Of a stretch of 36,289 bases of DNA, positions 8,245 through 16,615 are shown piece by piece. Below the pieces are notes generated by a model. That model was not told the DNA's origin. It saw nothing but the letters and a program-made list of their open reading frames with translations, and searched no databases. This DNA comes from Clostridiales bacterium (lineage in GTDB: Bacteria > Bacillota > Clostridia > Saccharofermentanales > DTU023). The first letter of the stretch is position 1, and every line of letters starts with the position of its first letter. The stretch is from the NCBI GenBank assembly GCA_028724525.1, contig JAQYCV010000033.1:1-36289 (forward strand), read 5' to 3'. Position numbers and translations under genes: made by a program.

Positions 8245-8272
8245 AAGGAGGCCACTGAGCCTCCTTTTTTTT
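8245..8272 (+). terminator. Intrinsic terminator/attenuator between scfA and scfB
   Basis: AAGGAGGC (8245-8252), loop CACTGA, GCCTCCTT (8259-8266), then a run of T to 8272. A perfect 8-bp stem followed by U-tract. It probably ends most transcripts after the peptide gene and lets a fraction read into the maturase gene, giving far more substrate than enzyme. Confidence 0.8.
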
Positions 8273-8314
8273 GCGAAAACTAGAGCGAGAGTTTTTTTAA
8301 AAACTCAAAGATAA

Positions 8315-8330
8315 AGGAGATACCACTCTG
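8315..8330 (+). promoter_or_regulatory. Ribosome binding site and CTG start of scfB
   Basis: AGGAG at 8315-8319 is 8 bases before CTG at 8328-8330. The reading frame upstream of this CTG has no ATG, GTG or TTG before the stop at 8298-8300, and the next usual start (GTG, 8397) would remove 23 residues that match the family N-terminus. Confidence 0.7.
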
Positions 8331-9728
8331 CTACACCAATATAAATTAAACGGCTACAACATCGTCCTTGACACCAGTTCTGGCGCCATTCATGCGGTGG
8401 ACGACCTGGCCTATGACTTTATTGCCCTTTACCCCCAACTGGGCCGAGAGGAAACGATCGCCCGGATTTGGGAACAGTCTCAAGCCCAAGATTCCTCCGA
8501 AGCCTTGACCAAGGCCGACCTCGAGGACTTGGCAGATGATGTAGAAGAGCTAAAAGCCCAAGGCCAGCTCTATAGTGAAGACCATTATGCCCCCATGGCT
8601 GGGGAATTTAAGGCCAGGTCAGGCAATGTGATTAAGGCCCTCTGCTTGCATGTGGCCCACACCTGCAATCTCAACTGTTCCTACTGTTTTGCTAGCCAGG
8701 GCAAATACCACGGAGAACGTGCTCTGATGACCTACGAAGTGGGGAAAAGAGCCTTAGACTTTCTGGTGGAAAACTCCGGCAAGCGCCGTAATTTGGAAGT
8801 TGACTTTTTTGGCGGCGAACCCCTCATGAACTGGCAGGTCGTTAAAGACTTGGTCGCTTACGCCCGCAGTATTGAGGAGGAGAAAGGCAAGCATTTCCGC
8901 TTTACCCTTACCACCAACGGCATGCTCATTGATGATGAGGTCATCGACTTCTGCAACAAGGAGATGGCCAATGTCGTTCTAAGTCTGGATGGCCGCAAGG
9001 AGATTAACGATGCGAGCCGAGTAGACTACAAGGGCCAGGGTTCCTATGACCGGATTGTGCCTAAGTTCCAAAAGCTGGTGAAGGCACGAGGAGACAAGAA
9101 TTATTACATGCGGGGGACCTTTACCCACCGGAATCCCGACTTCACCAAGGATGTCTTCCACATGGCAGATCTTGGCTTTACAGAGCTAAGCATGGAGCCC
9201 GTAGTCACTGCACCTGGCGACCCCATGGCCTTAACGGCAGAAGATATTGAAGTCGTCAAAGACCAGTATGAGATCCTGGCCTGCGAAATGGATAAGCGAG
9301 ACCAGGAAGCTAGGCCCTTTACCTTCTACCACTACATGCTGGACCTGGACCATGGTCCCTGTATATACAAGCGAATCTCCGGCTGTGGTTCCGGCACGGA
9401 ATATATGGCGGTCACCCCTTGGGGAGACCTCTACCCCTGCCATCAGTTTGTGGGCGAAGAACAATACAAACTGGGAGATATCTGGCAGGGCGTCACCCAT
9501 CCAGAGATCCGTGAAAAATTCAGGTCCTGTAATGCCTACGCCCGGCCCGAATGCCGGGAATGCTGGGCTCAGCTTTATTGTTCCGGAGGCTGTGCGGCCA
9601 ACGCCTATCATGCCACGGGATCGATCTTAGGCATCTATGAAGAGGGTTGTGAATTATTTAAGAAGCGTATTGAATGCGCTATCATGCTCAAGGTAGCCCA
9701 AGCCAACCGACAAGAAGGGGAAAAGTAG
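8328..9728 (+). CDS. scfB: SCIFF peptide maturase, radical SAM/SPASM thioether-forming enzyme
   Basis: A 466-residue radical SAM enzyme if started at CTG 8328. The first residues then read (M)LHQYKLNGYNIVLDTSSG, matching the usual family start. The SAM-binding cluster motif CNLNCSYC gives Cys113, Cys117 and Cys120. The C-terminal SPASM region has Cys353, 371, 401, 409, 412, 418, 422 and 441 for auxiliary [4Fe-4S] clusters. Known members (CteB type) reductively cleave SAM and join precursor cysteine sulfurs to backbone alpha carbons or nearby carbons. The N-terminal ~90 residues (AVDDLAYDFIALYP onward) fit the peptide-recognition element. The precursor gene lies 103 bases upstream, separated by a terminator. 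The next gene starts 5 bases downstream, so transcription probably continues. Function is confident; the CTG start is inference from RBS and homology. Confidence 0.92.
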   Translation: MLHQYKLNGYNIVLDTSSGAIHAVDDLAYDFIALYPQLGREETIARIWEQSQAQDSSEALTKADLEDLADDVEELKAQGQLYSEDHYAPMAGEFKARSGNVIKALCLHVAHTCNLNCSYCFASQGKYHGERALMTYEVGKRALDFLVENSGKRRNLEVDFFGGEPLMNWQVVKDLVAYARSIEEEKGKHFRFTLTTNGMLIDDEVIDFCNKEMANVVLSLDGRKEINDASRVDYKGQGSYDRIVPKFQKLVKARGDKNYYMRGTFTHRNPDFTKDVFHMADLGFTELSMEPVVTAPGDPMALTAEDIEVVKDQYEILACEMDKRDQEARPFTFYHYMLDLDHGPCIYKRISGCGSGTEYMAVTPWGDLYPCHQFVGEEQYKLGDIWQGVTHPEIREKFRSCNAYARPECRECWAQLYCSGGCAANAYHATGSILGIYEEGCELFKKRIECAIMLKVAQANRQEGEK

Positions 9729-9733
9729 TAAAG

Positions 9734-11113
9734 ATGGAAACACCCATATATGATTTTCTGCAGCAATATCAGGCGAGACAGGGCGTGCGCTTTCATATGC
9801 CCGGCCACAAGGGTAAGCACTTTTTAGGTTGTGAGGATATGGATATTACGGACTTTGCCGGCGCAGATGACCTGGCCAAGCCCACGACAATCATCGCAGC
9901 TAGCGAACGGCATGCCTCAGAGATTTTCGGCTCCCAAGCCACCCTCTTCTCTACCGAAGGGTCTAGTCAAAGCATTCGGGCCATGGTTTATTTGCTTGCC
10001 TGCTACTCCTTAAACACTGCCCGCAAGCATCCAGGGCAAAAGCCGGACCGGCCCTACTTTATAGCCGGCCGCAATGCCCATAAGGCCTTTATGTATGCAC
10101 TGGCCCTGGTAGATGGAGAAGTGGACTGGCTCTGGCCCCCCCAATCGGACTCCATTTGTTCGGGGAGGATCTCCGCGGAAGATTTAGAAAGGGCCTTAAA
10201 ACAAGCCCCGCGTAAACCAGCTGCAGTCTATCTCACCAGCCCTGACTATTTGGGTGGGCGGGCCAATATCCATGAATTGGCGGAAATCTGCCACCGATAC
10301 GATACCCTATTGGCCGTAGATAATGCCCATGGAGCCTACCAGCACTTTTTGGCCCAGCCCTGCCACCCCTTGGACATTGGTGCAGATATCTGCTGCGACT
10401 CTGCCCACAAGACCCTCCCCGTCCTGACTGGCGGCGGCTACCTCCACCTGGGCAAAAGCCTACCCGCTTTCTTTAAAGACCAGGCCAAGCCCGCCATGAA
10501 TCTTTTCGGGTCTACCAGCCCTTCTTATCTCATTCTTGCGTCCTTGGATTTAGCCAACCGCTATATGACAGGCAGTTATGCGCAAGATTTGGCTGACTGG
10601 CTGGGTCCCGTAGGCAAGTGCAAGGCACAGCTCCGCCAACAGGGCTGGCAAGTGGAAGACACCGAACCGCTCAAGATTACCCTGCGAGCTCCCCAAGGGC
10701 TCAGCGGCTTAGAACTGGCGCAAATCTTGCGGTCTCAGCAAATCGTCGAAGAATACGCGGACCGGGACTATGTCGTCCTCATGGTCACGCCTCAAAATAG
10801 CCAGGAGGACCTAGATCGACTCTGCGCCGCCTTGGGTCAGTGCCGATGGATGCCCTCCAACGAACATCAAAGCCAGGTTATCCTGAGCCACATGCATGAA
10901 GCCCCAGAAAAGGCAATGACCATCCGGGAAGCTGTCTTCTCAGCCCAAGAGAACCTGGACGTCAGCCAGGCCTTGGGCAGGATTTGTGCCTCCCCGACAG
11001 TATCCTGCCCCCCTGCCATTCCTCTAGCAGTATCTGGGGAGCGGATTAACCCGCAAACCCTAGAACTCCTCCAATACTACGGCATTGCCAAAATTTCCGT
11101 GGTATCTGAATAG
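9734..11113 (+). CDS. Orn/Lys/Arg decarboxylase-family PLP enzyme
   Basis: A 459-residue fold-type I PLP enzyme of the YaaO/SpeA group found in Firmicutes. Visible motifs: RFHMPGHKGK near the start, DFAGADDL, TEGSSQSIRAMV (cofactor phosphate loop), AVDNAHGAY with the Asp that holds the pyridine nitrogen, and SAHKTL with Lys226 as the Schiff-base lysine. The C-terminal domain is short, as in this group. The likely reaction is decarboxylation of arginine, lysine or ornithine to a polyamine precursor; substrate cannot be told from sequence. I start at METPIYDF because the frame upstream lies entirely inside scfB. AAGGGG is 13 bases before the ATG. In Firmicutes this family often sits near tmk/holB; here it follows scfB by 5 bases. 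Confidence 0.85.
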   Translation: METPIYDFLQQYQARQGVRFHMPGHKGKHFLGCEDMDITDFAGADDLAKPTTIIAASERHASEIFGSQATLFSTEGSSQSIRAMVYLLACYSLNTARKHPGQKPDRPYFIAGRNAHKAFMYALALVDGEVDWLWPPQSDSICSGRISAEDLERALKQAPRKPAAVYLTSPDYLGGRANIHELAEICHRYDTLLAVDNAHGAYQHFLAQPCHPLDIGADICCDSAHKTLPVLTGGGYLHLGKSLPAFFKDQAKPAMNLFGSTSPSYLILASLDLANRYMTGSYAQDLADWLGPVGKCKAQLRQQGWQVEDTEPLKITLRAPQGLSGLELAQILRSQQIVEEYADRDYVVLMVTPQNSQEDLDRLCAALGQCRWMPSNEHQSQVILSHMHEAPEKAMTIREAVFSAQENLDVSQALGRICASPTVSCPPAIPLAVSGERINPQTLELLQYYGIAKISVVSE

Positions 11114-11134
11114 TAGAGCGGGAAGGAAGATATC

Positions 11135-11749
11135 ATGAAACAGGCTCAAATCCAAAACTCTGGGGACCTAGCCAAGCTGGACCAGATCAAGCAAGACCTC
11201 CGCAAGCAGCTCAAGCAAAGGCGTAAAAACCTGGGTGCTGAGGCCCGGACTTTGGCCTCCCAGCAGATTGTCGACAAAATCTTAGGCCAAGCCGCCTATC
11301 AAAAGGCCCGGCTGATCTTTAGCTTCTACCCCATGTCTACCGAAGTGCAGGTCAGTTTGCTCTTTGAACCAGCCAGGCAAGCGGGCAAGCAAATATGCTT
11401 TCCTGCAGTCTTCGACCAGGGCAGGATGGAAGCTTATATTCCCTGCGACCTGGACCACATGGGCATGGATCCCTACGGTTTTGCGACTCCTGATCCAGAC
11501 CGGGACCAGAAGGTAGAACCCCAGGATATAGATCTTGTCTTAGTGCCTCTGCTGGGTTTTGACCGGGACCTCTACCGCATCGGCTATGGGGGCGGCTTTT
11601 ACGACCGCTACATCAGCCGCATCCCAGATAGCGCTGTCCTCCTGGGTGTGGCTTTTGCCTGCCAGGAGGTTGAACGAATTCCCCGCAACGCATTTGACCA
11701 GAAACTCGATCTTTTAATTAGTGAAAAAGAAATTATTTTACCCCATTAG
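11135..11749 (+). CDS. fau: 5-formyltetrahydrofolate cyclo-ligase
   Basis: A 204-residue protein of the 5-FTHF cyclo-ligase family (5,10-methenyltetrahydrofolate synthetase), which uses ATP to recycle 5-formyl-THF to 5,10-methenyl-THF in cytoplasmic one-carbon metabolism. Evidence: the basic N-terminal helix LRKQLKQRRKNL, the segment FSFYPMSTEVQ, and the family signature GFDRDLYRIGYGGGFYDRY near residues 146-164. The first ~18 residues are an extension ahead of the usual start. AAGGAAG precedes the ATG. It is 21 bases after the decarboxylase gene and 27 before the next exporter gene, so it shares their transcript. Also known as ygfA or yqgN. Confidence 0.92.
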   Translation: MKQAQIQNSGDLAKLDQIKQDLRKQLKQRRKNLGAEARTLASQQIVDKILGQAAYQKARLIFSFYPMSTEVQVSLLFEPARQAGKQICFPAVFDQGRMEAYIPCDLDHMGMDPYGFATPDPDRDQKVEPQDIDLVLVPLLGFDRDLYRIGYGGGFYDRYISRIPDSAVLLGVAFACQEVERIPRNAFDQKLDLLISEKEIILPH

Positions 11750-11776
11750 ACAAAGCCAGTCAGGCAAAGGAATCGC

Positions 11777-13546
11777 ATGCGAGACTTTTACAGAAAATTT
11801 CAATGGTTCATCAAGTACTATAAGAAAAATTATATTATCGGGCTCGTCTGCCTGGGCCTGACTTATGTGCTAGATATTCTCCCGCCCAAGATCTTAGGTG
11901 TCACCACCGATGCCATCGTCTCGGGCCAGATCACCGCACCTGTCTTGACTCGGAATGTGCTACTGATCCTGGGAATTGCCCTGGCCTATTATTTAACTGC
12001 TTTCATTTGGGGCTTAAAGCTCTTCCAAGCTTCGGATGAAATAGATCGTCTCGCCCGCTTGCGCTTGTTTAAACGCGTCCTCCGCCAGGGCCCCATCTTT
12101 TTCAGCAAATATTCCACAGGTGCCCTCATGGGCAAGGCCACCAATGATGTTGAGGCCATATCGGATCTCGCCAGCTACGGTATCATGGCTTTCTTTGACG
12201 CCAGCATTTATCCCGCAGTCATCCTTGCTGTGATGCTGTCCATCTCCTGGCGGATCACCCTCCTGTCCCTTCTCCCCTACCCCTTCCTGGTTTTATTCGC
12301 CAAAAAGATCGGCCAAAAGCTCTATATTTACTATGATGAAGCCCAGACAGCCTTTGACCAGCTCAACGAGTCTGTCTTGGAAAGTGTAGCAGGCATCCGC
12401 CTAGTCCGGGCTTACAACTTAGAAGACCAGCAGATCGAAAAATTCCAGGCTAAGACGCAAGTCCTCTTTGACAAAAACATTCGGACCGCCCGCTTGTCAC
12501 AGCTTTACCGGCCTATGACCACCATTATTCCCACGCTGGCCTTTGTCCTGGCTATGGGCAGTGGAATCTTGGAAATTCGCGCAGGCCGTCTAACTACTGG
12601 AGCCCTGCTCTCCTTTTCTTTCTATCTCAACATGTTGTCTTGGCCCATGATTGCTATAGGAGAATTTCTAATTTCCGCCCAGCAAGGATCATCAGCCATG
12701 GACCGGATCGATGAGGTTTTAGACACAGGTTTAGATGTCGAGGACCCGGAAAATCCCTTGGATTATCCCCAGGAGACTAGCATCCAAGTATCCGGCCTGT
12801 CCTTTCAATATCCCTTAGCCGAAAAAGATCAATATGCCTTGCAGGATATCAGCTTTGACCTGGGCTCAGGTCAAAGTCTAGGCCTAGTAGGGCCGGTGGG
12901 CTCAGGCAAGACCAGCCTGCTCCGGCAATTTCTCCACTTCTACCCCTTAGAGGAAGGAAAAATCTATGTGGGGGGCCATGACCTGGCTTTAATCGACCGA
13001 AAGCAGTTGAAGGCAAAGCTATCTTATGTGCCACAGCAATCCTTTCTCTTCTCCCAAAGTATTCGGGAAAACATCCTCTTGGGGGCTAATAACGCCGACT
13101 TAGAAAATGGCCAGGCCGAAAAACGGCTAGATGAGGTCTTAGACATAGCAGATCTTCAAAAGGATCTAGACCAGTTTGTAGAGGGTTTAGACACAGAGAC
13201 CGGGGAAAAAGGCATTGCTCTCTCAGGCGGTCAGAAGCAAAGGATTTCCATTGCCAGGGCCTTAATGAAGGATGCGGATATCCTCATCCTTGACGATTGC
13301 CTATCTGCGGTTGATGCCCTGACAGAAGACCATATTTTGACCGGTCTCCGCCGAGATAGGGCGGGCAAGTCCACCTTGATCGCCGCCCACCGCCTGTCCG
13401 CAGTAAAAGACTGTGACCTGATCCTAGTCCTAGACCAGGGCAGGATCGTGGAGCGTGGTAACCACCAGGATCTGTTGGCGGCGGGCAAGTGGTATGCTGA
13501 TCAATTTAACAAGCAACAATTAGCACAGGAAGGACCTGTCGCCTAG
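11777..13546 (+). CDS. Second heterodimeric ABC exporter, subunit with Asp in Walker B
   Basis: A 589-residue half-transporter similar to YheI/LmrC-type subunits. It has an N-terminal six-helix membrane domain (to about residue 320) and a C-terminal ATPase. Motifs: Walker A GPVGSGKTS (372-380), signature LSGGQ (482-486), Walker B ILDDCLSAVD with Asp507 in place of the catalytic Glu, and switch His538. It therefore supplies the weak-site Walker B, while its normal signature serves the partner's active site. Unlike the first exporter's equivalent subunit it keeps a normal P-loop and the switch His. AAGGAA precedes the ATG. The partner begins 31 bases downstream. Substrate unknown; multidrug export is the family default. 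Confidence 0.9.
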   Translation: MRDFYRKFQWFIKYYKKNYIIGLVCLGLTYVLDILPPKILGVTTDAIVSGQITAPVLTRNVLLILGIALAYYLTAFIWGLKLFQASDEIDRLARLRLFKRVLRQGPIFFSKYSTGALMGKATNDVEAISDLASYGIMAFFDASIYPAVILAVMLSISWRITLLSLLPYPFLVLFAKKIGQKLYIYYDEAQTAFDQLNESVLESVAGIRLVRAYNLEDQQIEKFQAKTQVLFDKNIRTARLSQLYRPMTTIIPTLAFVLAMGSGILEIRAGRLTTGALLSFSFYLNMLSWPMIAIGEFLISAQQGSSAMDRIDEVLDTGLDVEDPENPLDYPQETSIQVSGLSFQYPLAEKDQYALQDISFDLGSGQSLGLVGPVGSGKTSLLRQFLHFYPLEEGKIYVGGHDLALIDRKQLKAKLSYVPQQSFLFSQSIRENILLGANNADLENGQAEKRLDEVLDIADLQKDLDQFVEGLDTETGEKGIALSGGQKQRISIARALMKDADILILDDCLSAVDALTEDHILTGLRRDRAGKSTLIAAHRLSAVKDCDLILVLDQGRIVERGNHQDLLAAGKWYADQFNKQQLAQEGPVA

Positions 13547-13577
13547 ATGCGTTTGGGGTCCCCATTAAGGAATACAT

Positions 13578-15380
13578 ATGAAATCATTAAATGAAAAGAG
13601 TAGCGAGTTCAAGGCCAAGCGCAAAAGACGCAATCACCGTCTTCTGTCGTATACTTGGCGTACCCGCAAGTCTTTTATCCCCGCTCTCTGCTTGGATGGT
13701 GTGGACACAGCCCTCAACCTGCTAGCCCCTCTTGTCGTGGGCCAAATTCTCAATGAGCAGGTGATCAGCCGTAGTCAGAATGGTCTTGCTGGTGTAGACG
13801 GTCTGGCCTATTATTTTCAGCTCCTGGGCCTCTACTTGGGCTTGATCCTCCTGGCATCAGCTATTGGCTATGCGGGCCAATATCTTTTCCAAGTGGCAGC
13901 CAACCAGATCAGCCGCTTGATCCAGCTGGATGTTTTTAAGCATTTGCAAAAGCTCCCCCTTTCTTTTTTCGACCATACAGCCGCCGGTAAGATCGTCTCC
14001 CGGGTGACTAACGATACCAAGGCCTTACGCACCCTCTTCGCCCAGGTCATTACCCGGCTCATTTCTGCCGGGGTCTTTTGTCTGGGGATCTTTATCAGCT
14101 TATTCTTTGTAGATAAAACCCTCTTTCTCATGGCCTTGCTACCTTTGCCCATCCTCTACTTTGTCTACAAGGACTTTAAGAGCAAATCTTCTCACTACAG
14201 TACCCTGGGCCGCAAGGAAGTTTCAGAACTCAACAGCCAGCTGAATGAAAATATTCAGGGCATGGAAATTATTCAAAGCCTGGGACGAGAAGACCGTGTT
14301 CTGCAAAAATTTACCCAGCTTAACGATCAGCATTTTAAGACCAATTACGAGTTTACCAAGCTCTTTTCCTACTCCTCCTCCAATGTGGTAGGCCTCCTCA
14401 ACCGCCTCTCCATGGCGGCTATTCTGGCCTATTTTGGCTACGCCTCTCTGGCCGGCAAGACAGACCTGCCCTTAGGGAGCCTCTATGTTTTCATTGAATA
14501 CATGCGGCGGCTCTTCCAGCAATTTGATATTGTCCTGCAAAGAATAGGTAGCCTGGAAAGGTCTCTAGGGGCTGCAGACCATATCTTTGACCTCTTGGAC
14601 CAGCCCATCGTGACTTATCAAGAGGGAGACCTGCCCCCTCTCCAAGGCAAAATTGCTTTTGACCAGGTCAATTTCTCCTACCTGCCTGGTGAGCCGGTCC
14701 TAAAAAATCTGAGTTTCACGGTTCCTGCAGGCGAAAGTGCAGCCTTTGTCGGCGCTACGGGATCTGGAAAATCTACCATCATGAATCTCTTGGCTGGCTT
14801 TTATCCCCTGGATACGGGACAGATCTCTATTGATGGGAAAAATCTGGACCAGATCCCCCTCCCTGCCCTCCGCCAACAGATGGCCCTGGTCTTGCAGGAT
14901 CCCTTTCTTTTTGCTGGCACACTTTATTCCAATATTAGCCTAGAGTCGGCAGACATCAGTCCAGCCGACGCGGAAGCTGCCCTCCGGGAAGTTGGTGGAG
15001 GTCCCCTCTTGGACCGGCTAGAAAAGGGTATAATGAGCGTAGTCAATCGCCAGGGGCAGGGCTTCTCTGCAGGAGAACGCCAACTGATCTCTTTTGCTAG
15101 AGCCCTGGCCCAGCAACCGCGGATTTTGATCTTGGATGAGGCTACTTCTAATGTAGACTCAGCCACTGAAAGCCTCATCCAGGCAGGTATTAACCGCCTG
15201 CAGGAAGGCCGGACCACCCTCCTCATCGCCCACCGCCTCTCGACGATTCGTGATGCAGATACTATCTATGTTCTGGACAAGGGAGAGGTCAAAGAATCAG
15301 GCAAGCATGCCGAACTCATGGCCATGGGCGGGCTTTACGCTAAGATGTACCAGGAGCAGGCCCAGTCGATTGCCAGCTAG
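13578..15380 (+). CDS. Second heterodimeric ABC exporter, catalytically competent subunit
   Basis: A 600-residue half-transporter similar to YheH/LmrD-type subunits. After a basic N-terminus (SSEFKAKRKRRNHR) comes the membrane domain, then the ATPase: Walker A GATGSGKST (392-400), altered signature FSAGE (496-500), Walker B LDEATSNVD with catalytic Glu521, switch His552. The altered signature faces the partner's Asp-type Walker B, completing the one-weak, one-active arrangement. It lacks the long linker insertion present in the first exporter's active subunit, so the two pairs are paralogous but not recent duplicates. AAGGAA lies before the ATG. The patatin gene follows after 44 bases. Confidence 0.9.
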   Translation: MKSLNEKSSEFKAKRKRRNHRLLSYTWRTRKSFIPALCLDGVDTALNLLAPLVVGQILNEQVISRSQNGLAGVDGLAYYFQLLGLYLGLILLASAIGYAGQYLFQVAANQISRLIQLDVFKHLQKLPLSFFDHTAAGKIVSRVTNDTKALRTLFAQVITRLISAGVFCLGIFISLFFVDKTLFLMALLPLPILYFVYKDFKSKSSHYSTLGRKEVSELNSQLNENIQGMEIIQSLGREDRVLQKFTQLNDQHFKTNYEFTKLFSYSSSNVVGLLNRLSMAAILAYFGYASLAGKTDLPLGSLYVFIEYMRRLFQQFDIVLQRIGSLERSLGAADHIFDLLDQPIVTYQEGDLPPLQGKIAFDQVNFSYLPGEPVLKNLSFTVPAGESAAFVGATGSGKSTIMNLLAGFYPLDTGQISIDGKNLDQIPLPALRQQMALVLQDPFLFAGTLYSNISLESADISPADAEAALREVGGGPLLDRLEKGIMSVVNRQGQGFSAGERQLISFARALAQQPRILILDEATSNVDSATESLIQAGINRLQEGRTTLLIAHRLSTIRDADTIYVLDKGEVKESGKHAELMAMGGLYAKMYQEQAQSIAS

Positions 15381-15424
15381 GCTTAGGCAAAGGCTAAAAC
15401 TGCCATAGATAGAGAGGCAAGAAG

Positions 15425-16615
15425 ATGAAAGAAACGACCAGCAAAGACAAGGCTAATAAGAAAGACACTCTTAAGGACTCCCAAACCAAGCCTAAAGTAA
15501 GCAAGTCCCCTTCTCCCCTGGACCTGGGCCTGGAGATCATGCAAAAGCTCCCGGAATTGGCTGCCAACTTGGCGGAGGCCACTAAGGATAGTCTGAGCGA
15601 AGCCAAAGATACCCTCATCGACACAAAGGATGCTTTGGTAGAGGCGAAAGATAAGCTTATGGATTCTCTTTCTCCTGCAGCCTTGGATGGCGTAGAAATA
15701 TTTGACACCCTCCAGGCCAGCCAAGCCTTTTGTCAAAGCCATACCATAAAGCCCTGCGGCTCTTGCCTGGTCATCCAGGGGGGCTCCCTGAGAGGGGTCC
15801 ACAGCCTGGGCGTTCTCTATGCTCTGGACCAGGCTGGCATAAGCTTTGATTGTGTGATGGGGGTTTCGGCAGGGTCCTTGAATGGCCTTTCCTTCATCTC
15901 AGGCCAGCTAGATCGAGCCCGCCGGCTCATGGTGGACCTGATTGAAGACAAGGCCTATATCGGCAACTGGGAAAGTTTGGTCAAAGACCGGTCCTGGATT
16001 AATTTCGACTTTATGTTTGACGGTGCTCCAGATAAGCTAGAACCCTTTGACATGGATGCCTTTAGGGCCAGCCCCACAGACTTCGTGTGCAATGCCACAG
16101 ATCTTGAAAGCGGTGAGCCCGTGCGTTTCAGCAAGTGCGACTGCCAGGATATCCAACAGGCCGCGATTGCCTCGGCTACATTACCTCTAGCCTCTACTCC
16201 CACGAAAATTGGAGATAAATACTATATGGATGGTGGTATATCAGAACCCATCCTCTATACCAAGGCCATGGAAGATGGCTATCAGAAGATTGTCGTGCTT
16301 CTCACACGGGTAGCAGGCTTCCGCAAGACAGAATTTACCCTCAGTATGCAGACGGCGGTTAGAACGGTATACCGTAAATATCCCCGCTTTGCCAAGACAC
16401 TTTTGAACCAGGAAGTCCGCTACAATGCCTTCGTTGATCAATTAGAAAAGCTGGCGGCAGACCATCCTGACCGTTTTTTCCTTATCTATCCTCAGGCTGA
16501 AGTAGACGTCAATATGGTTAACCGGTCAAGCGAATTAACGCAGAAGTATCTCGACCAGGGACAAAAAGAGGCCGAGGCTATCATCCCCGACCTCAAGGCC
16601 TTCCTTAGCTGTTAG
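15425..16615 (+). CDS. Patatin-like phospholipase family protein
   Basis: A 396-residue patatin-fold lipid acyl hydrolase with a Ser-Asp dyad. The oxyanion-hole loop reads QGGSLRGVHSLGVL (Arg type, as in YjjU-like members). The nucleophile elbow is GVSAG with Ser148. The dyad Asp269 is in MDGGISEP. Before this domain lies an unusual ~95-residue segment. It begins with a Lys-rich stretch (KETTSKDKANKKDTLKDS) and continues as an amphipathic helix with an 11/7-residue rhythm (DSLSEAKDTLIDTKDALVEA), resembling LEA- or apolipoprotein-like helices that lie on membranes. No signal peptide is seen, so cytoplasmic membrane-surface action is likely. It is the last gene of the co-directional run. Its stop (16613-16615) lies 11 bases inside the convergent rho gene. 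Physiological substrate unknown. Confidence 0.88.
   Translation: MKETTSKDKANKKDTLKDSQTKPKVSKSPSPLDLGLEIMQKLPELAANLAEATKDSLSEAKDTLIDTKDALVEAKDKLMDSLSPAALDGVEIFDTLQASQAFCQSHTIKPCGSCLVIQGGSLRGVHSLGVLYALDQAGISFDCVMGVSAGSLNGLSFISGQLDRARRLMVDLIEDKAYIGNWESLVKDRSWINFDFMFDGAPDKLEPFDMDAFRASPTDFVCNATDLESGEPVRFSKCDCQDIQQAAIASATLPLASTPTKIGDKYYMDGGISEPILYTKAMEDGYQKIVVLLTRVAGFRKTEFTLSMQTAVRTVYRKYPRFAKTLLNQEVRYNAFVDQLEKLAADHPDRFFLIYPQAEVDVNMVNRSSELTQKYLDQGQKEAEAIIPDLKAFLSC

Noticed and set aside
8397-8399. GTG as the start of scfB
   Set aside because: No ribosome binding site before it, and 23 upstream residues match the family N-terminus.
9674-9733. Earlier start for the decarboxylase gene
   Set aside because: The extension lies wholly in the scfB coding region in another frame and has no family similarity.
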